This document shows, in pieces, positions 23,605-35,883 of a stretch of 64,000 nt of DNA (positions are counted from its first letter, which is position 1; each line of letters opens with the position of its first letter). The position numbers were made by a program, and so were the translations under genes. This DNA is from Pseudovirgaria hyperparasitica (taxonomy: Eukaryota > Ascomycota > Dothideomycetes > Acrospermales > Acrospermaceae). A model generated the notes under the pieces. It was given only the letters and a program-made list of their open reading frames with translations. It did no database searches and was not told the origin of the DNA. Where the stretch lies: positions 1,510,170-1,574,169 of the forward strand of contig NW_022985555.1 of assembly GCF_010093815.1 (NCBI RefSeq). The letters are read 5' to 3'.

Positions 23605-25075
23605 TTACAACCAGCCGAAGTACTTCCACAACAGGTTCATCCCACTCAACAAGCCCGTCACGCTCGTAAACGCAATCATGGGCCCGAAGACGCCCGCATA
23701 CCCGATCCCACTGTGTCCATGCGCCGCTGCGCCATGCACAAGCCAATCACTCAACGGGCCCGAAACCATATTCCCAATGCCCCGACCTAGTACCAGGAGC
23801 GAATACACTGCGAGGGGATCCGTATAGCCGTGTCCGGCGCGCTCGGCCCGGCGCGCAACCTCGCTCATAACTTCGGGCCAGATAGACGGCCAACCGCCGG
23901 CAAAGAGTCCATACGCAACACAGAAGGTGTATAGCGCAGGGAGCGAGCTGGAAAAGCCCCAGAGCAGGGCTGTGGAGAGGGTGGCACCGAGCGCGGAGAC
24001 AGCACCGCAGGTGGTCGGGTGCCAGTGGTCGGCGAGTGCACCCATGGCGACGCAACCGATGGTGGTGGCGCAGTTGAGCACGATGAGGGCGAGGACAGAT
24101 TGGGTGTCCGAGGCATTGAGGGCGACGCGGGCGTAGAGGGGCAGGTAGATGGCCGGGAGGAAGTAGCCGGCGGCCTGTATGAGGTTTGCGAGCTGGTACA
24201 GGGCGAAGACGCGGGAGCCTAGACAGCGCATGCTGAGCAAGCCGGTATGTTCGTCTGAAGTGTCGATCTGGCGCGGCTTGATGTAGTATGCTAGGGGTAC
24301 TGTTGCGATGCATGTTACGCCGGCCCAGATTTGCATTGTGCTTGCGAAGCCGAGCTCGCGGAGCATGCGTTCGAGGAGGGGTGGGAAGACGACGCCACCG
24401 AAGCCGCCGGCGCTGAACATGATGCCCATGGCTAGGGATTTGCGCTTGATGAACCATTGGTCGATGTAGATGATGCAGGGGCAGAAGGCGAAGCAGCCTG
24501 CCAGGCCGAACGGCACACCGAGCACGGCGATGAGCTGGGGGACTGTGACACACATCGAGCTTGCGGCGAGGGAGAGGGAGGCGACTAGAAGGCCGGCTAA
24601 AGTGAACCATCGAGCAGCGTGGGGAAGGCGGCGGCATAAAGCAATGACGAGGGGTGTTCCCATGTACAGGATGCCCTGAGAAGCGTGAGTCAACAACAGT
24701 CAGGCTTGTCAGTTGGATGTACTCACTGTAGTTGTCGTCCCTATAGCAGCGATGTTATTGGCGCCAGCAAACGGTGGGTGACTGCTGTAGTAGTCCTGGA
24801 AGACCCCAAACGACAGCCCGAAGCCTGGAAGATGTGTACTCAGTGGGTGTACCAAGGAATATTGCACGATTGTACTCACCGAAGACGAACGCCTCAACTA
24901 CCCAGCATGCTGCCAGGAACAGCCAGGCCTCTCTGCTACTATCGGCCTTTGCAGGCGAGGCACCAGGCGTATAGACTTGCTGCCCGGCATCTGGAGCAGC
25001 CTCCTCTTGTGGCGTGGTGACGTCCTTGGGTAGAAGCGGGTCACGCTCTCCGGGCTGCCGTGACGCTGGAGACAT
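23605..25075 (-). CDS. MFS transporter, monocarboxylate (MCT/SLC16-like) type
   Basis: Three exons: 25075-24880, 24824-24727 and 24675-23605, with introns of 55 and 51 bp (both donors GTGAGT), giving 454 aa. These permeases carry small organic acids or related compounds across the plasma membrane; the substrate cannot be read from sequence. The hydrophilic N-terminus (MSPASRQPGERDPLLPKD) is typical. Splicing gives the family signature of the first helix, AFVFGFGLSFGVFQDYYSSH, then NNIAAIGTTTTGILYMGTP. Helix 4-5 carries CPCIIYIDQWFIKRKSLAMG and FSAGGFGGVVFPPLLERML. About 12 membrane segments are visible, with a loop of about 45 residues in the middle. An upstream open frame to 25159 is ignored because the protein begins naturally at MSPASR. 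Confidence 0.9.
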
Positions 25076-26991
25076 ATTGAGAGACGGCGAAGGAGTTGGC
25101 GAGGAGAGGATGAGAGGCGTGAGATGAGGAGTGAGGAGGGGGGAGGGCAGAGAGATCAACTTGAGGGACGAGAAGAGGAGAAGAGTGAAAAGAACTTCAA
25201 TTCGTGGTTGTCATACTACGTAGTCCGTGCTCCAAGGTCCGATCCGGGAAGAGCCCACACTATCTGTACTACCATTACAGCCACTCCCATTGCGCCGACA
25301 CGACATAACAAAAGAAAAATGATTAGTCAATACACACCCATCTAGCCAGCCATCAGCAAGACATTGTGACGTAGTCCGTGCTATACATCTCCTATTCCCG
25401 ATCCAGTAATCCCTGCACAAACAATATGCATGGTCAGATCAAAATCCGATCTCTAATCCCAGCAACGAATCAGAATTTGCTCTCTCCCCTGCCCTCCCAG
25501 CACTGTGGGTCCATCTCCCAGCCTGACGGGCTCCAAATCCTGGTCCTGGTCGCGGATCCATCCATTCATCCGAATCGATGTATAATATATATATATAAAA
25601 TGTTTGATATTCAATGTCAATCATCCACTAAATAAACGTCTTATCTCTTTCTGCTCTTCAGCACCACTAGCAAACCAGGTTTTTCCCTGCGATAAGTAAC
25701 ATACCAGCGAGTCCAGCTAACGACGACTTTGGCTAGCTAGCATAACACACATAGCATAGCATAATATAATATGACAAACATAGCCTTATTCCTATGATCA
25801 AAACACAACATCTTTCGCATCTATAGTTTCGCAGGAGCTTACCACTTACGTACTCTCTGTCTACTTTCCAGTCTCTTCCCAGTATCGCTCCTCTCTATAT
25901 CGCGTCTCATATACCTGAAACCTTCATCTCACAGAGGCAACCTCACGATCGTGTTTTGCACTGTCCCATCATGTCCAGACAATCCCCCCGTTAAAAGACT
26001 AATCTCTTTCTACCACTTTCTGCAACCGCCCTGCACAAATTCTCGGCTTACTTCGAGTGAGTCCAAGCTGGATGTAAGACGCGGACTCCGGAGAGCAAGA
26101 CTGACTCAATCAATCGATAAAACACAGGCCGCCAGCACATTAAAATATAAGCCATACAAAACCCTACACTTTACACACAGCACAGCACAACACATAACAC
26201 AGCACATCACACACAACACACATCAAACGCATTCCGCAATATAAAAGGATCACACTGTTCTATTCTTCTTCTCAAACAAGACTTTCACTACTCCTTCTAT
26301 TCCATTCCGCCCCAACACGCAATTTTTTTTTAATCGCTTTACCCTACTATCCTTCCTTTTCCACCTCAGGACTCTTGAGTTGTCGGGTATTTAATGCCAA
26401 CAAGAAAGAATCGCAAAGCAAAGCAACACCCCCATAACAAAAAGCAGAATGATAGAAAACCCCAGGTGCATGCTTCCCGGCCCCCCAAAAATAACCGCGC
26501 GGAAAATGCTGCATGAACGAGAGATGGCGCAATGCAGAATAGCAAGATGTGAATATGATACTGTGATATGTGGTATGCATGATATGCACGAAGCTGCCGC
26601 TGCGTGTGCGACCTGTATAAAATGTGGACAAAAGGCAAAAAAAACATTAAACTTTGGAGGGAACAAAACGCCGTCGCTAAATGCCTGCTACCTTTCTTTC
26701 TTTTTCGGTTCTCTGTCTTGCGCCACGGCTTTTGGGGATGTGTGTGTGAATGTGTATATATGTGTGCGTTGATGATGGACAAGAGACATGCCCGGAAGCG
26801 AGTGACTGGAGAATATACATGAGAGGAGCGCGGATATGACTCGTGGTGGTAGTGGTACCCGGTATAATGAGGGAGGTATGACGTGGGTATTACTAGTGAC
26901 TTTTGTTTGATAAAGGATGAGAGGGCTCGTGATGCGTCCGTGCGCGTATCATGTGTATGTATGTAGGTGCGTAAATGAGTGGATGTACCGT
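25076..26991. other. MFS promoter and gt4C 3' flank, no gene
   Basis: Holds the promoter of the MFS gene and, beyond about 26 kb, the downstream side of gt4C. A short TA run lies near 25583-25600 and CACA-rich simple sequence near 26170-26235. Frames up to 138 codons occur on the minus strand near 26.4-26.8 kb without motifs. I regard them as chance. Confidence 0.5.
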
Positions 26992-29900
26992 TTATACATC
27001 GCGCACATGCGTCGCCGTGTGCAGCTTGCTCGGCACGTATTGGCTACTGCGCGTGCTCATCGCGCTTTGGCGTCCGTTCTGGATATTCAGCCGGGCGCCC
27101 AACGGCGTGACACGACCCGGGGAGTGCGAGTCGTCGAAGGACATGCTGCGCGACGACGGCGCGCCAGACGGACCGCGTGAGTGGCCGCCGCGGGCATCAG
27201 GCGACGACTGGCGAGTGCGTTTGAGCATCGGGCGTGCGACAGCGATGCTCTCGTTGTCGCTATCCCAAGTCTCCGGGGTGAGGTGACCGAAGTTCTGGCG
27301 CGAGGAGGAGGGACCTTCGTCGTAGTAGACGGAGGAGAAGGAGGTGGCGCGGGAGCCGTGCTTCATCCAGGCGGGCTTGGGGTGTTCCATCTTGGCCATC
27401 TGCTTGTCGAGCGTAGCGCTGGAGCGGTTGCGCTTCGAGTGCATCTTCTCGGCCAGGTCTGCGCCGTCGGTAACGTCGGGTACCATACGCTCTGGCATGC
27501 CCAGCATCTCGTAGTTGGACTTGCCGATCCAGAGCATCTGCTCGTGCTCGCGCAGGTAGCGGTCGCCGGAGAAGGACTTCTGCACAATCTGCCTCGCCAT
27601 CATGCCGAGCTTGCGGCGATGGTCGCTCTTCTCGTACATGCGGCGGGTGATGATCTCTACGTCCTGAGGTGTTGGCTTGATTGGCAGGATTGGAGCTGGA
27701 TGGGCTGGGTCATCATCAGCGTAGGCTGCCCATTGGTCGATCATGGCGAGCAGATTGATTTGGGCTCGGGCGAGAGCGTAGGCGTCGTTGGGTGCTACAA
27801 CCTCGCTGTAACGCTCATTGTCGTCTGGATCAGTCAAGACGCGAAGGGAAGCACCCACATCGGTACAGACCACAGGCGCACCAGTCAGGGCAGCTTCACC
27901 TAGCGCGAGAGGCAGACCTTCAGACACGGAAGAGTTCAGGAACAGCCATGTGCTTTCCAGCACCATACCGGGATCAGCAGTACCGCGAAGTGTCACCTGA
28001 GTGCCGAGAGCTTTGCAAGCGATAATCTCTTGACACTCCGAAGAGTAGACTGGAGCTTTGTTGAGAGCACCGTAAATGTCCAGCACATAGTCCTTGAACC
28101 CCCATTCATTGGTAATGATGTCTGCGGCGAGAAGAGCAGTCTTGATATCCTTGGCAAACCAGACGTGCGACAACATAGTGACTGTTGGCCTCTTCGTCTT
28201 GATCTCCGAGACTGGCGCGAACTTCTGCATATCGGTAATACCATTGACGATGGGGTCAACCTTGCGCTTGAAGACATTGCGATGAGCGATGGTGCCATTC
28301 GACGTTCCAATCTCGACTTCCCACCCTGGATTAAAGAAATCTGCGCATGGAAGAATCTGATCGGCGTGATGAAGAGTGAGAGTAGACGTAAGCTTCATCA
28401 GACCTAGTAGCGAGTTGCGGATGAAAGGTGGCATGGTACAGAGCGCCGAGGACAAATAGAGGTTTGTCTCACGCCATGAGATAGCATGATCCCAAATCTG
28501 CAATGTACAGTTGCGCTTGATCTTGCATACGATGCCGTAGGACGCAGACACACTGTGGTGAGAGGCCTGGAAGACGGCAGGTATCTGCTCAGGAATTGGG
28601 ATCGAGAAGATGAACAAATAACGGAACCACAGGTCCAAGGCAGTCTCAAGATGACCTAGAGTTGGCAGCTCAGTATCGAACCACTCATTTGGAGGTTTGG
28701 CGTTTGGCATGTCGTCCGCGAGCCACAGGTTGCGCCAGGCTTCCTTGACAATGTCGCTTGTCCAGACCTGAGTCCAGTGGCGCGAGTCCTGGAAATAGGT
28801 ATTGAGATTCACAAGAGCACGGGTCGCTTGCTTGAGGTCGGCCTGGGTCATGTTGATTGCTCTAGCACCCCTTACAAGAGCTGTCAGAGTGGGTATGAAG
28901 TTTTGCTTGATATCATCTGCGGTAGCGCTCTTGAAAAGATGATCGACCTCGCTGTCTAGTTTGTTGGAGAACATGCCATGCTGGGGATGCAGAAAGTCCA
29001 GACCCCAGAGAGGAATGATCTTGAGAGACTCTACGTTTTCTTCGGTCTGATGCTTCGGTAGACCAAAGTCGTTCGCAGACTCGACAACCATGTGCCAGCG
29101 GATGGTCTTCAGATTGTTGATCAAATCTCTGCGGCAAGCAGAGACACCGCCACCCTCGTTGGGCCAAGTACCGGTATCGACAGCGATGACGTGCAGGGTA
29201 TCGTCATTGTCTGGCTGCAGATGCTTTGTTCGCGTATAGATCACAGCATCACCACCTTGTCCGAAGCTGAAGAGGTCACTCAAGCGGATAGCAAGGGGTG
29301 TCCAGGCACTGATATCGGTCGTGAGTTCTGCGCTAGCCATGACTGCATCAGCATGGAGTGCAAGATAGTCCTCAGCGCGGGCAAGGTTGCACATGTTTCG
29401 TGCCTTCCAGTAAGGTCGCAGAAGGGAATCGCCACGAAGTAGTTGTTCATCCATCCAGCGAACGACTACTCCATCGATATCTCGCCGCTTCTTCCAAGCC
29501 TTCCACAATTGCGAGCGTGCTCTAGACGTAGATACCGGAATACGACGCTCATTGAGTCTGAGCACCCGGCTGATAACACCATAGTTGAGTGAGCTGAAGT
29601 CAAACAGAGGATTGTCGTCAATGAAGGTTGAGTTCGAGGGCTTCTTCAACACCCCGAGCCAATCGTGTTTGATCATCGGAGGGGTATCGATGAAGTGTCC
29701 GTTCAATTTGGTAGTGACCGTGGGGTGGAATTTGTGGTCGTAAAGCCAGCTACATTCAAACACGTCGGCACCCTGCACGAAAGTTGCTTCGTGAACCCTT
29801 GTATGAGGTATCCAACGCTCAAGCTTCTCGGGATGACGAACCGGCGCAGCGCACCAGCTGACACTACAAGACATGTGCGGAAGAACAAAGTCGGCTCGCA

Positions 29901-32900
29901 GCAACTCATCATCGTACTTGGCGTTTTTCCGGTAATGGTATTTGAATCTGACAAGATTGCCGTCGAGCATGTATGTACCGGACTCGATGTGACCTTTGTA
30001 ATTGTACTGGACTACAGCACCTTCCTGCTTACCTCGGATGCAAGTTCTGGACATTGGTATCTTGGTATTGGCCAGAGCGCCGAATTTGGTAAGACGACGT
30101 GCTTTGCGGTCTGAGGGATAGTCGTAGATGTACTCATTTTCCATCTCGCCTTTGACAAACTCTGTTCGAGAATAGAGACGCATGTCTTTCGAAAAGGTAC
30201 TGATCCGTGTCGAGCCAGTCTCGGGCTCCGTCTTCAATGTGCCATTGTAAAAATGCAGCTTAAAGCCCTCATTCGCCGCACGATGAATAAACGCCGTGCT
30301 AGTGGTGTCAAGATATTGTATATTTAACCGATTCTTCATAACGGAAATCTTGGTGCCCTTGATATTATTCGAGAGAAGCTTGAGATCTCTGCGGCGGTGG
30401 AACACAAACCACGCGATCGAAATCGATTGAACGAAATGCGAGTATCGCCACATCAATGTCAAGAGAAATGTGACGACAGTGCGGACTGGTTTTGGCTTTC
30501 CGGTCAGGATGCAGTTTAGTTCTCGATGGTATTCCGGATCGGCAATGGTTGCAAGGACAAAAAACTTGATCCATATACCGATACTATGGTACAAGTGGGC
30601 GAACGGTCTCTTGATGGCTGATCCAATTGCCAACAGGAGGGACTTTACAGATCGCGACGGTTTCTTGTCCTGGTAGTAGTGGATATCAGCAGTCTGTTGC
30701 TGGTACGCCTTCTCATTCATCGCCATAGGGCCTTGAGTGCGGAAGTAGTTGTAGCGTTGGACTGAGAATAGCGCACCCAGGTCGTATCGAGCAATACGAG
30801 TCGAGAGCGAACATCCTTCTTCTGCAGAGACGTTATGCTCGATCCAGTACATGTGATCAGCTGTAATCACCGTCGCTTCACCTAAGCAACGAGACAGGAA
30901 TGCAAGCCTCATGGTGAGAGGTAGCTCATCCCAAGCGGTTTCACAGTCTACACCCAAAGACAGATGCCTGAGGAGATCCTTGCGTGAAGCCAACGCGAAC
31001 GCTTCCATCTTCGACTCCGAGAATTCAAACGGCATGGCGCGCTTGACTGCTTCAGAGACTTGGTAGTTGCCGCTGTCGTGAGTACTGCACGTAAGAATTG
31101 ATTCGGCGATCAAGGCTTGATCGTGCGTCAACCCAAATACAGATTCGGCACATGCATGCATCAATGTCTCTGCAATAGCGCGACAGTTGCTGCTCACGTT
31201 TAGCGGATTGTTGATATCATCCGAGTCGGACGCAATTAGTAGCTCGAGGGTGCCCTCAGAGAAACAACTAATAGCCCGGATGTCTGCCTCTGCCTTGACC
31301 ACTGAACGCATAGAGACAAGTTCGATGGATATTGTACCAGCTTCCCACGCCGACACGATGCGGTGTGCGAGATACGGCGCAGTGGGGAAAGCATCCAAAG
31401 CAATACGAGACAGCGCATTCTGGTCACATGACAGCAAAATAGACTTGATCTCAGTCCCAGGATAGCCACTCGAGTGAATGCTGAAAGTCTCTGCTGTTTC
31501 ACTGTTCTTGATGGCATCGTAGAAAGCCTCGAGCTCACTCTGACTCCATTCGTGGTTGACACCGACACCACCATAGTGGTGGAACTTCCGTTGCTTTTGG
31601 GAAAGTTTTGGCTTTAGAGATCTTGGTAGTCCGATCTTTGCAGTGTGAATAGACAGGATGGCGGCTGTCCAAGTACAAATGCCAAGAGCAATAACGTCGT
31701 TCCACACATCACCGGCGTTGAAACGCTTGAGAAGTAGTCCTAGGGGGAGACCAATGCCCACAGCGAAAAGAAGGGGATGAATGACATGTGGGCCGGAGAA
31801 GATCTTGTTGTACTGGTAAAGCAACAGGCCAGTGTAAGCAGCCACGTACGACAAGAACATCTTGAGTGCGAGCTCTGTGCCGTTGAAGATCCAGATGAGA
31901 GCAGCGGTGACGCCCAAAGACCAGACGTGCACACCGAGGAATCGGAACAGGGTGGTCCAGTACATTCTTTGTTTGAACTTCGCATCGTTGACAATAGCTT
32001 CGTGTATGTACTTTGTGGAGCGGATCGAGATGGGACTGCTCTGAGCGGCGGCCTGGTGGAGATGCTGCGCTTTGTAGTCCAAGAGGACAGCTCCAACAAG
32101 ATAGTATGCTAGACCGAATCCTACAGCGACGCGATAGGAAGTGTTAAAGCTCGCACCGAGAATGCCATTGATTGGCTGGCCACTGAGAAGAGTGACCCAT
32201 CGATCCAACAAGGCCACGAGGAAATATAGCAAGCCACAACCAACTTCATCACCAGCGTTTCTCCAATGAATGAAGGAGTTGTGCAGTCTGATTCCCTTCT
32301 GGTTTTGTTGCAAACTGTCGTAGGCGACTTGTGTTTCCAAGTTCCAGGTCGAGCTGTAAGGGATCGGGCGCTTCACATCAGACAAACGACAATACCAGTT
32401 CAAGAGGAAGATTGTTGAATCCCAGCATTCGGCAAGTTCGCGCACAAGCTTGTCAGCTTCGCTCTTCTGCCAAAACTTTCGGTTCTTCTCCTTCATCACA
32501 GCGTTGTAGAGATGGGCACGACATAGTGCAAGGATGGCTGGTTGGCTGAGACCGTCGAGCGTGTCTTCCTTGCCATTCTGCTTCTCGCGGATGTACCAAG
32601 CTTTGACGGCAGCATCGTCCACACATTTGATGTGATTGCACCAATCGACCCAGCGTGAACCAACCCATCTGGTCCCGAGAAGGAGGAAAAACACAAATAT
32701 AAACATGACCACCAGGTAAATGATCACATCATGATCGGGAATCCACATGGTAATGATGGGAGCAATAAGCAAGGTCGGAATCAGGTAGATAATAACATAG
32801 CGCCCATTGAGGAATGACGATCCGGGAAATTGGTATGTCGAAAGCACGGCCAGGATTGATAGATATGCTGTGAATCCCACAAGATAGAAGAAGAAAACGG

Positions 32901-35883
32901 CACCAATCTGTGGAGACTTGACACCACTAAGAATGACGAATCCGAGGATACCACCAGCAAAAGTAAAGGCGAGACCACCCACAAGACGAGTGATCACGAA
33001 CATGTTTGCAGCTGAGAAGGCCATGGAGATGAGATAGTAGGTTCCACCAATAGAAATCCAGGTACCAATTACACCGGAAAGAAGTAGAGATATCATGAGA
33101 GCGAGTGTAGCATATTGCGATTCTTCGTGAGTCATAAAGGCACTCAAGTACAGTCCTCTTCCAACGCAGGTGAGCAGAATGATGTCGACCAGTGCGGGAA
33201 TGGCGAAAACACTAAGAAACGTGAATCTGCGGTACGCTGGCATCAGTGCATCCTTTTGATCCGGATCAATATCAGTTTGTGCTGCAGCATAAGCAGAAGC
33301 GAATGCTGGAGCGTTGTCGATCCACATTGGCGGCTGGTTCTCGGCTTTGTTGTAGTGAAGTCGATGGCGATCCGACAAGAGTCGACCAAACATACTTGGG
33401 GCCACATCGAAGTAGGTCTCACAGCGCGAACCAAGTGCGAAGAGCTCGGCGAAAGCTGCGCTCTGGTCCGAGAACTCGTTGAAGAGAGGGTTGCGGTCTG
33501 AGACTTCGAGATAGACTTCATCAAAGGCGGCCTTCCTCGCGGCGCAGAAGACACAGAAGAGGACAAAGTCGGAGCAATAGTCCAGGATATCGTCTGCGGT
33601 AAGACTCACCAGGCTCTTGGTAACAACCTCCAGCTTGTCGTGGTCACAAGTGTGAAGGATGCGTTGCCACTCGGCCTCTACATCGCGGAACACCTGTAGA
33701 GCGTATCCATTGTCAAAGACACCACGGTGATGCTGACGATACCAATCCATACGGACTTCGACAAGCTCTTCATCGGAGATGGTGCCGTTGATGTACTCAA
33801 AATTGGAGACATGCTTGAGTTGCTTGTACGACGGAATGTCGATGAGGACTTCTCGACAAGATCGCTGCAACGAGCTCAACAGCGGACAAGAGTGGTCCCA
33901 TTCCGAGAAGCGTAAATGCTGCATGAAAAGAAGGACATCGGTGGGAGAGAGGAGTGCGATATCTTGCTCGATGCGCGGCGGGAGTTTGTCAAGCAAATGA
34001 AGCCCGGAATCAAACTGGCTGCGCGCATACTCAGCGAGAAAGCACTGATAGCGTTGGAACGAGCGATGACTCAGATATGTATGTAGAACGGTGCCTGTGA
34101 GGTCTGTAGCATTTTTGGAGACATAGATGATGAGAGCACCACTGCGCTGGTCGATTTCAAAGACAGACCAGAACTGAGCGCCAGAGGGCGTTCTGAAGCC
34201 AGAATCCAGTCCCAGATAGACCTGAATCGGGTCCTCAAAGTCCTGCTCGCCCTGACATTTCCCGCCGAGAGAGCTGAAGTCGTTGATGGCTTGCCGGAGA
34301 AATTGCGGCATCTGCGGACCTCTGTTGTTGGTGTTGTTGGCAAGTGGCCGCAGCCCCGACCCCATCTCTCTCAGCCGCTCCGACGGAACACGATTCAACA
34401 GTCCGAGAGTCCGCAAACGCTGCTGCGATCCGAGAATCTGTATGAAGTCGTCGCGAGTAACGTCCATTCCGACGGGAAAACACCCCGCTCCGTCGTGTGC
34501 TGCACCTGTCGGAGAATATGACAGCGGGTTATTAGGGCTTCGCTGCATATGCTCTGTCCACTCGTGCCCGGTGCGACCGTCGGCATAGGGGAAAAGGGCC
34601 CAGCTCGCGTCTCCATCACCTCCTTGCACTGTCAATGTTGACGCACTGGAGCTGTTTAGAGGGCTCTGAATAGAGGACTCGCGCGCCACTCTGAGCAGGT
34701 CGGCCACGCTGGGGAAGATGGTGCTAAGGCTCTCGTACTCTGGCGCAAGCTGAAAGTCCACAGCATCCAGGTTGCGAGTCGACCGCAGTGTCTCGTGGAT
34801 TTTCATCACTCGGTTCTCCTTTAGCCACTGGAAAGATGCGATTGGATCCGTTTTGGGCACATTTTCAACAGCGTTTGTCAAAGCCGATTCCGAACCGATC
34901 CAGACCAATGCACCATGGTAGCCGCACCACATGAAGGATCGCTTCACAACAGCATGCGACAGCGCAATATCGTTTCGGACTGTTTCCCACATCATGACTG
35001 TGAATGGCCGTAGGCAAGCTTGGGCAACAAATGCCTTTGTCGTTGTCTTCATCTTGTCCATGTCGAAGAAATCTCGACGCTCGCCATCCTCCAAGATCGT
35101 GGCGTTTCTGACGACGACTCCGGAAAAGTGCTCGAGCTTCGGGGCTCGCTGGCCTTCAAGAAAGTTCGGTGGTGCAATTTCCAGATACGTCTTCAGGCCA
35201 AGTCCTTCCAGAAGTTCACCCAGCGCGTTCAAGAATGGAGTAGGAACAATGCCCTCCCAGCCTGCCACAAGAATCCCTTGGAAGTTGTTACCCTTCCGGC
35301 CGAACATGGACTCGATCTTCCTGACTATGTCATCAATTGTTTTAATCATCACGGCTGATTGCAAGAGGTCAGTGTTGTTTATGACCATCCGCACGTCCAA
35401 GCGGCCAACCAGCTGGACATGGTCGGATTTTTGCTCTAGCCGGATCGCGTCCAGCACCCCTTGCTGTGTTGGGTCCAAGATGACTATATCCCATTGTGAG
35501 AATATCCGACTTTGAGCTGCGGTTGGCGGCGAGGAAAAGGCTCCAAGGTAAACGCCAAAGGAGGACGGCTTCGACGACAGAACAACGCTACCTAGGGGAT
35601 GGGTCTCTTGGGCGACTTGTCGAAGATGTTTCAAGACATCAGTTGGCAGTACGGTCAGGGTGGTGTCTCTCTATGGCAGTGTCAGGTAGCTTCTTCACAA
35701 CAACGACAGCTGACAAACCTTGAGGTATCTTGCCAACCATCGAATGAAGGTCAGTAATATGTTTACAGAACCAATTAGAACACAGGCTCCAATAATTGCT
35801 ACGAGGACTATCTGCCACCAGTGCTTGAGCAATCCATCGCTAGCGAAAGCACTGATTGTCAAAATCTCTGGGCTTTGCACCAT
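26992..35883 (-). CDS. gt4C: Gt4C, giant membrane galactosaminogalactan synthase (GT4)
   Basis: Two exons, 35883-35719 and 35670-26992, with a 48-bp intron (GTTTGT to CATAG), giving 2947 aa. In Aspergillus the GAG cluster has one large GT4 transmembrane protein thought to polymerise Gal/GalNAc and probably export the chain. Exon 1 supplies an N-terminal membrane helix (WWQIVLVAIIGACVLIGSV). Residues about 80-380 resemble a TIM-barrel hydrolase (GVYLGAFSSPP, WDIVILDP, FQGILVAGWEG). Membrane helices cluster at about 865-1060 and 1190-1395, with more near 1755-1815. Between about 1830 and 2200 lies a beta-rich region with GTYMLDGNLVRF. The GT4 domain starts near 2216 with TGTWPNEGGGVSACRRDLI, as in PelF, and carries the EX7E motif SEGLPLALGEAA (Glu2639, Glu2647). 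A Ser/Arg-rich tail follows. It is divergent from agd3. Confidence 0.92.
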
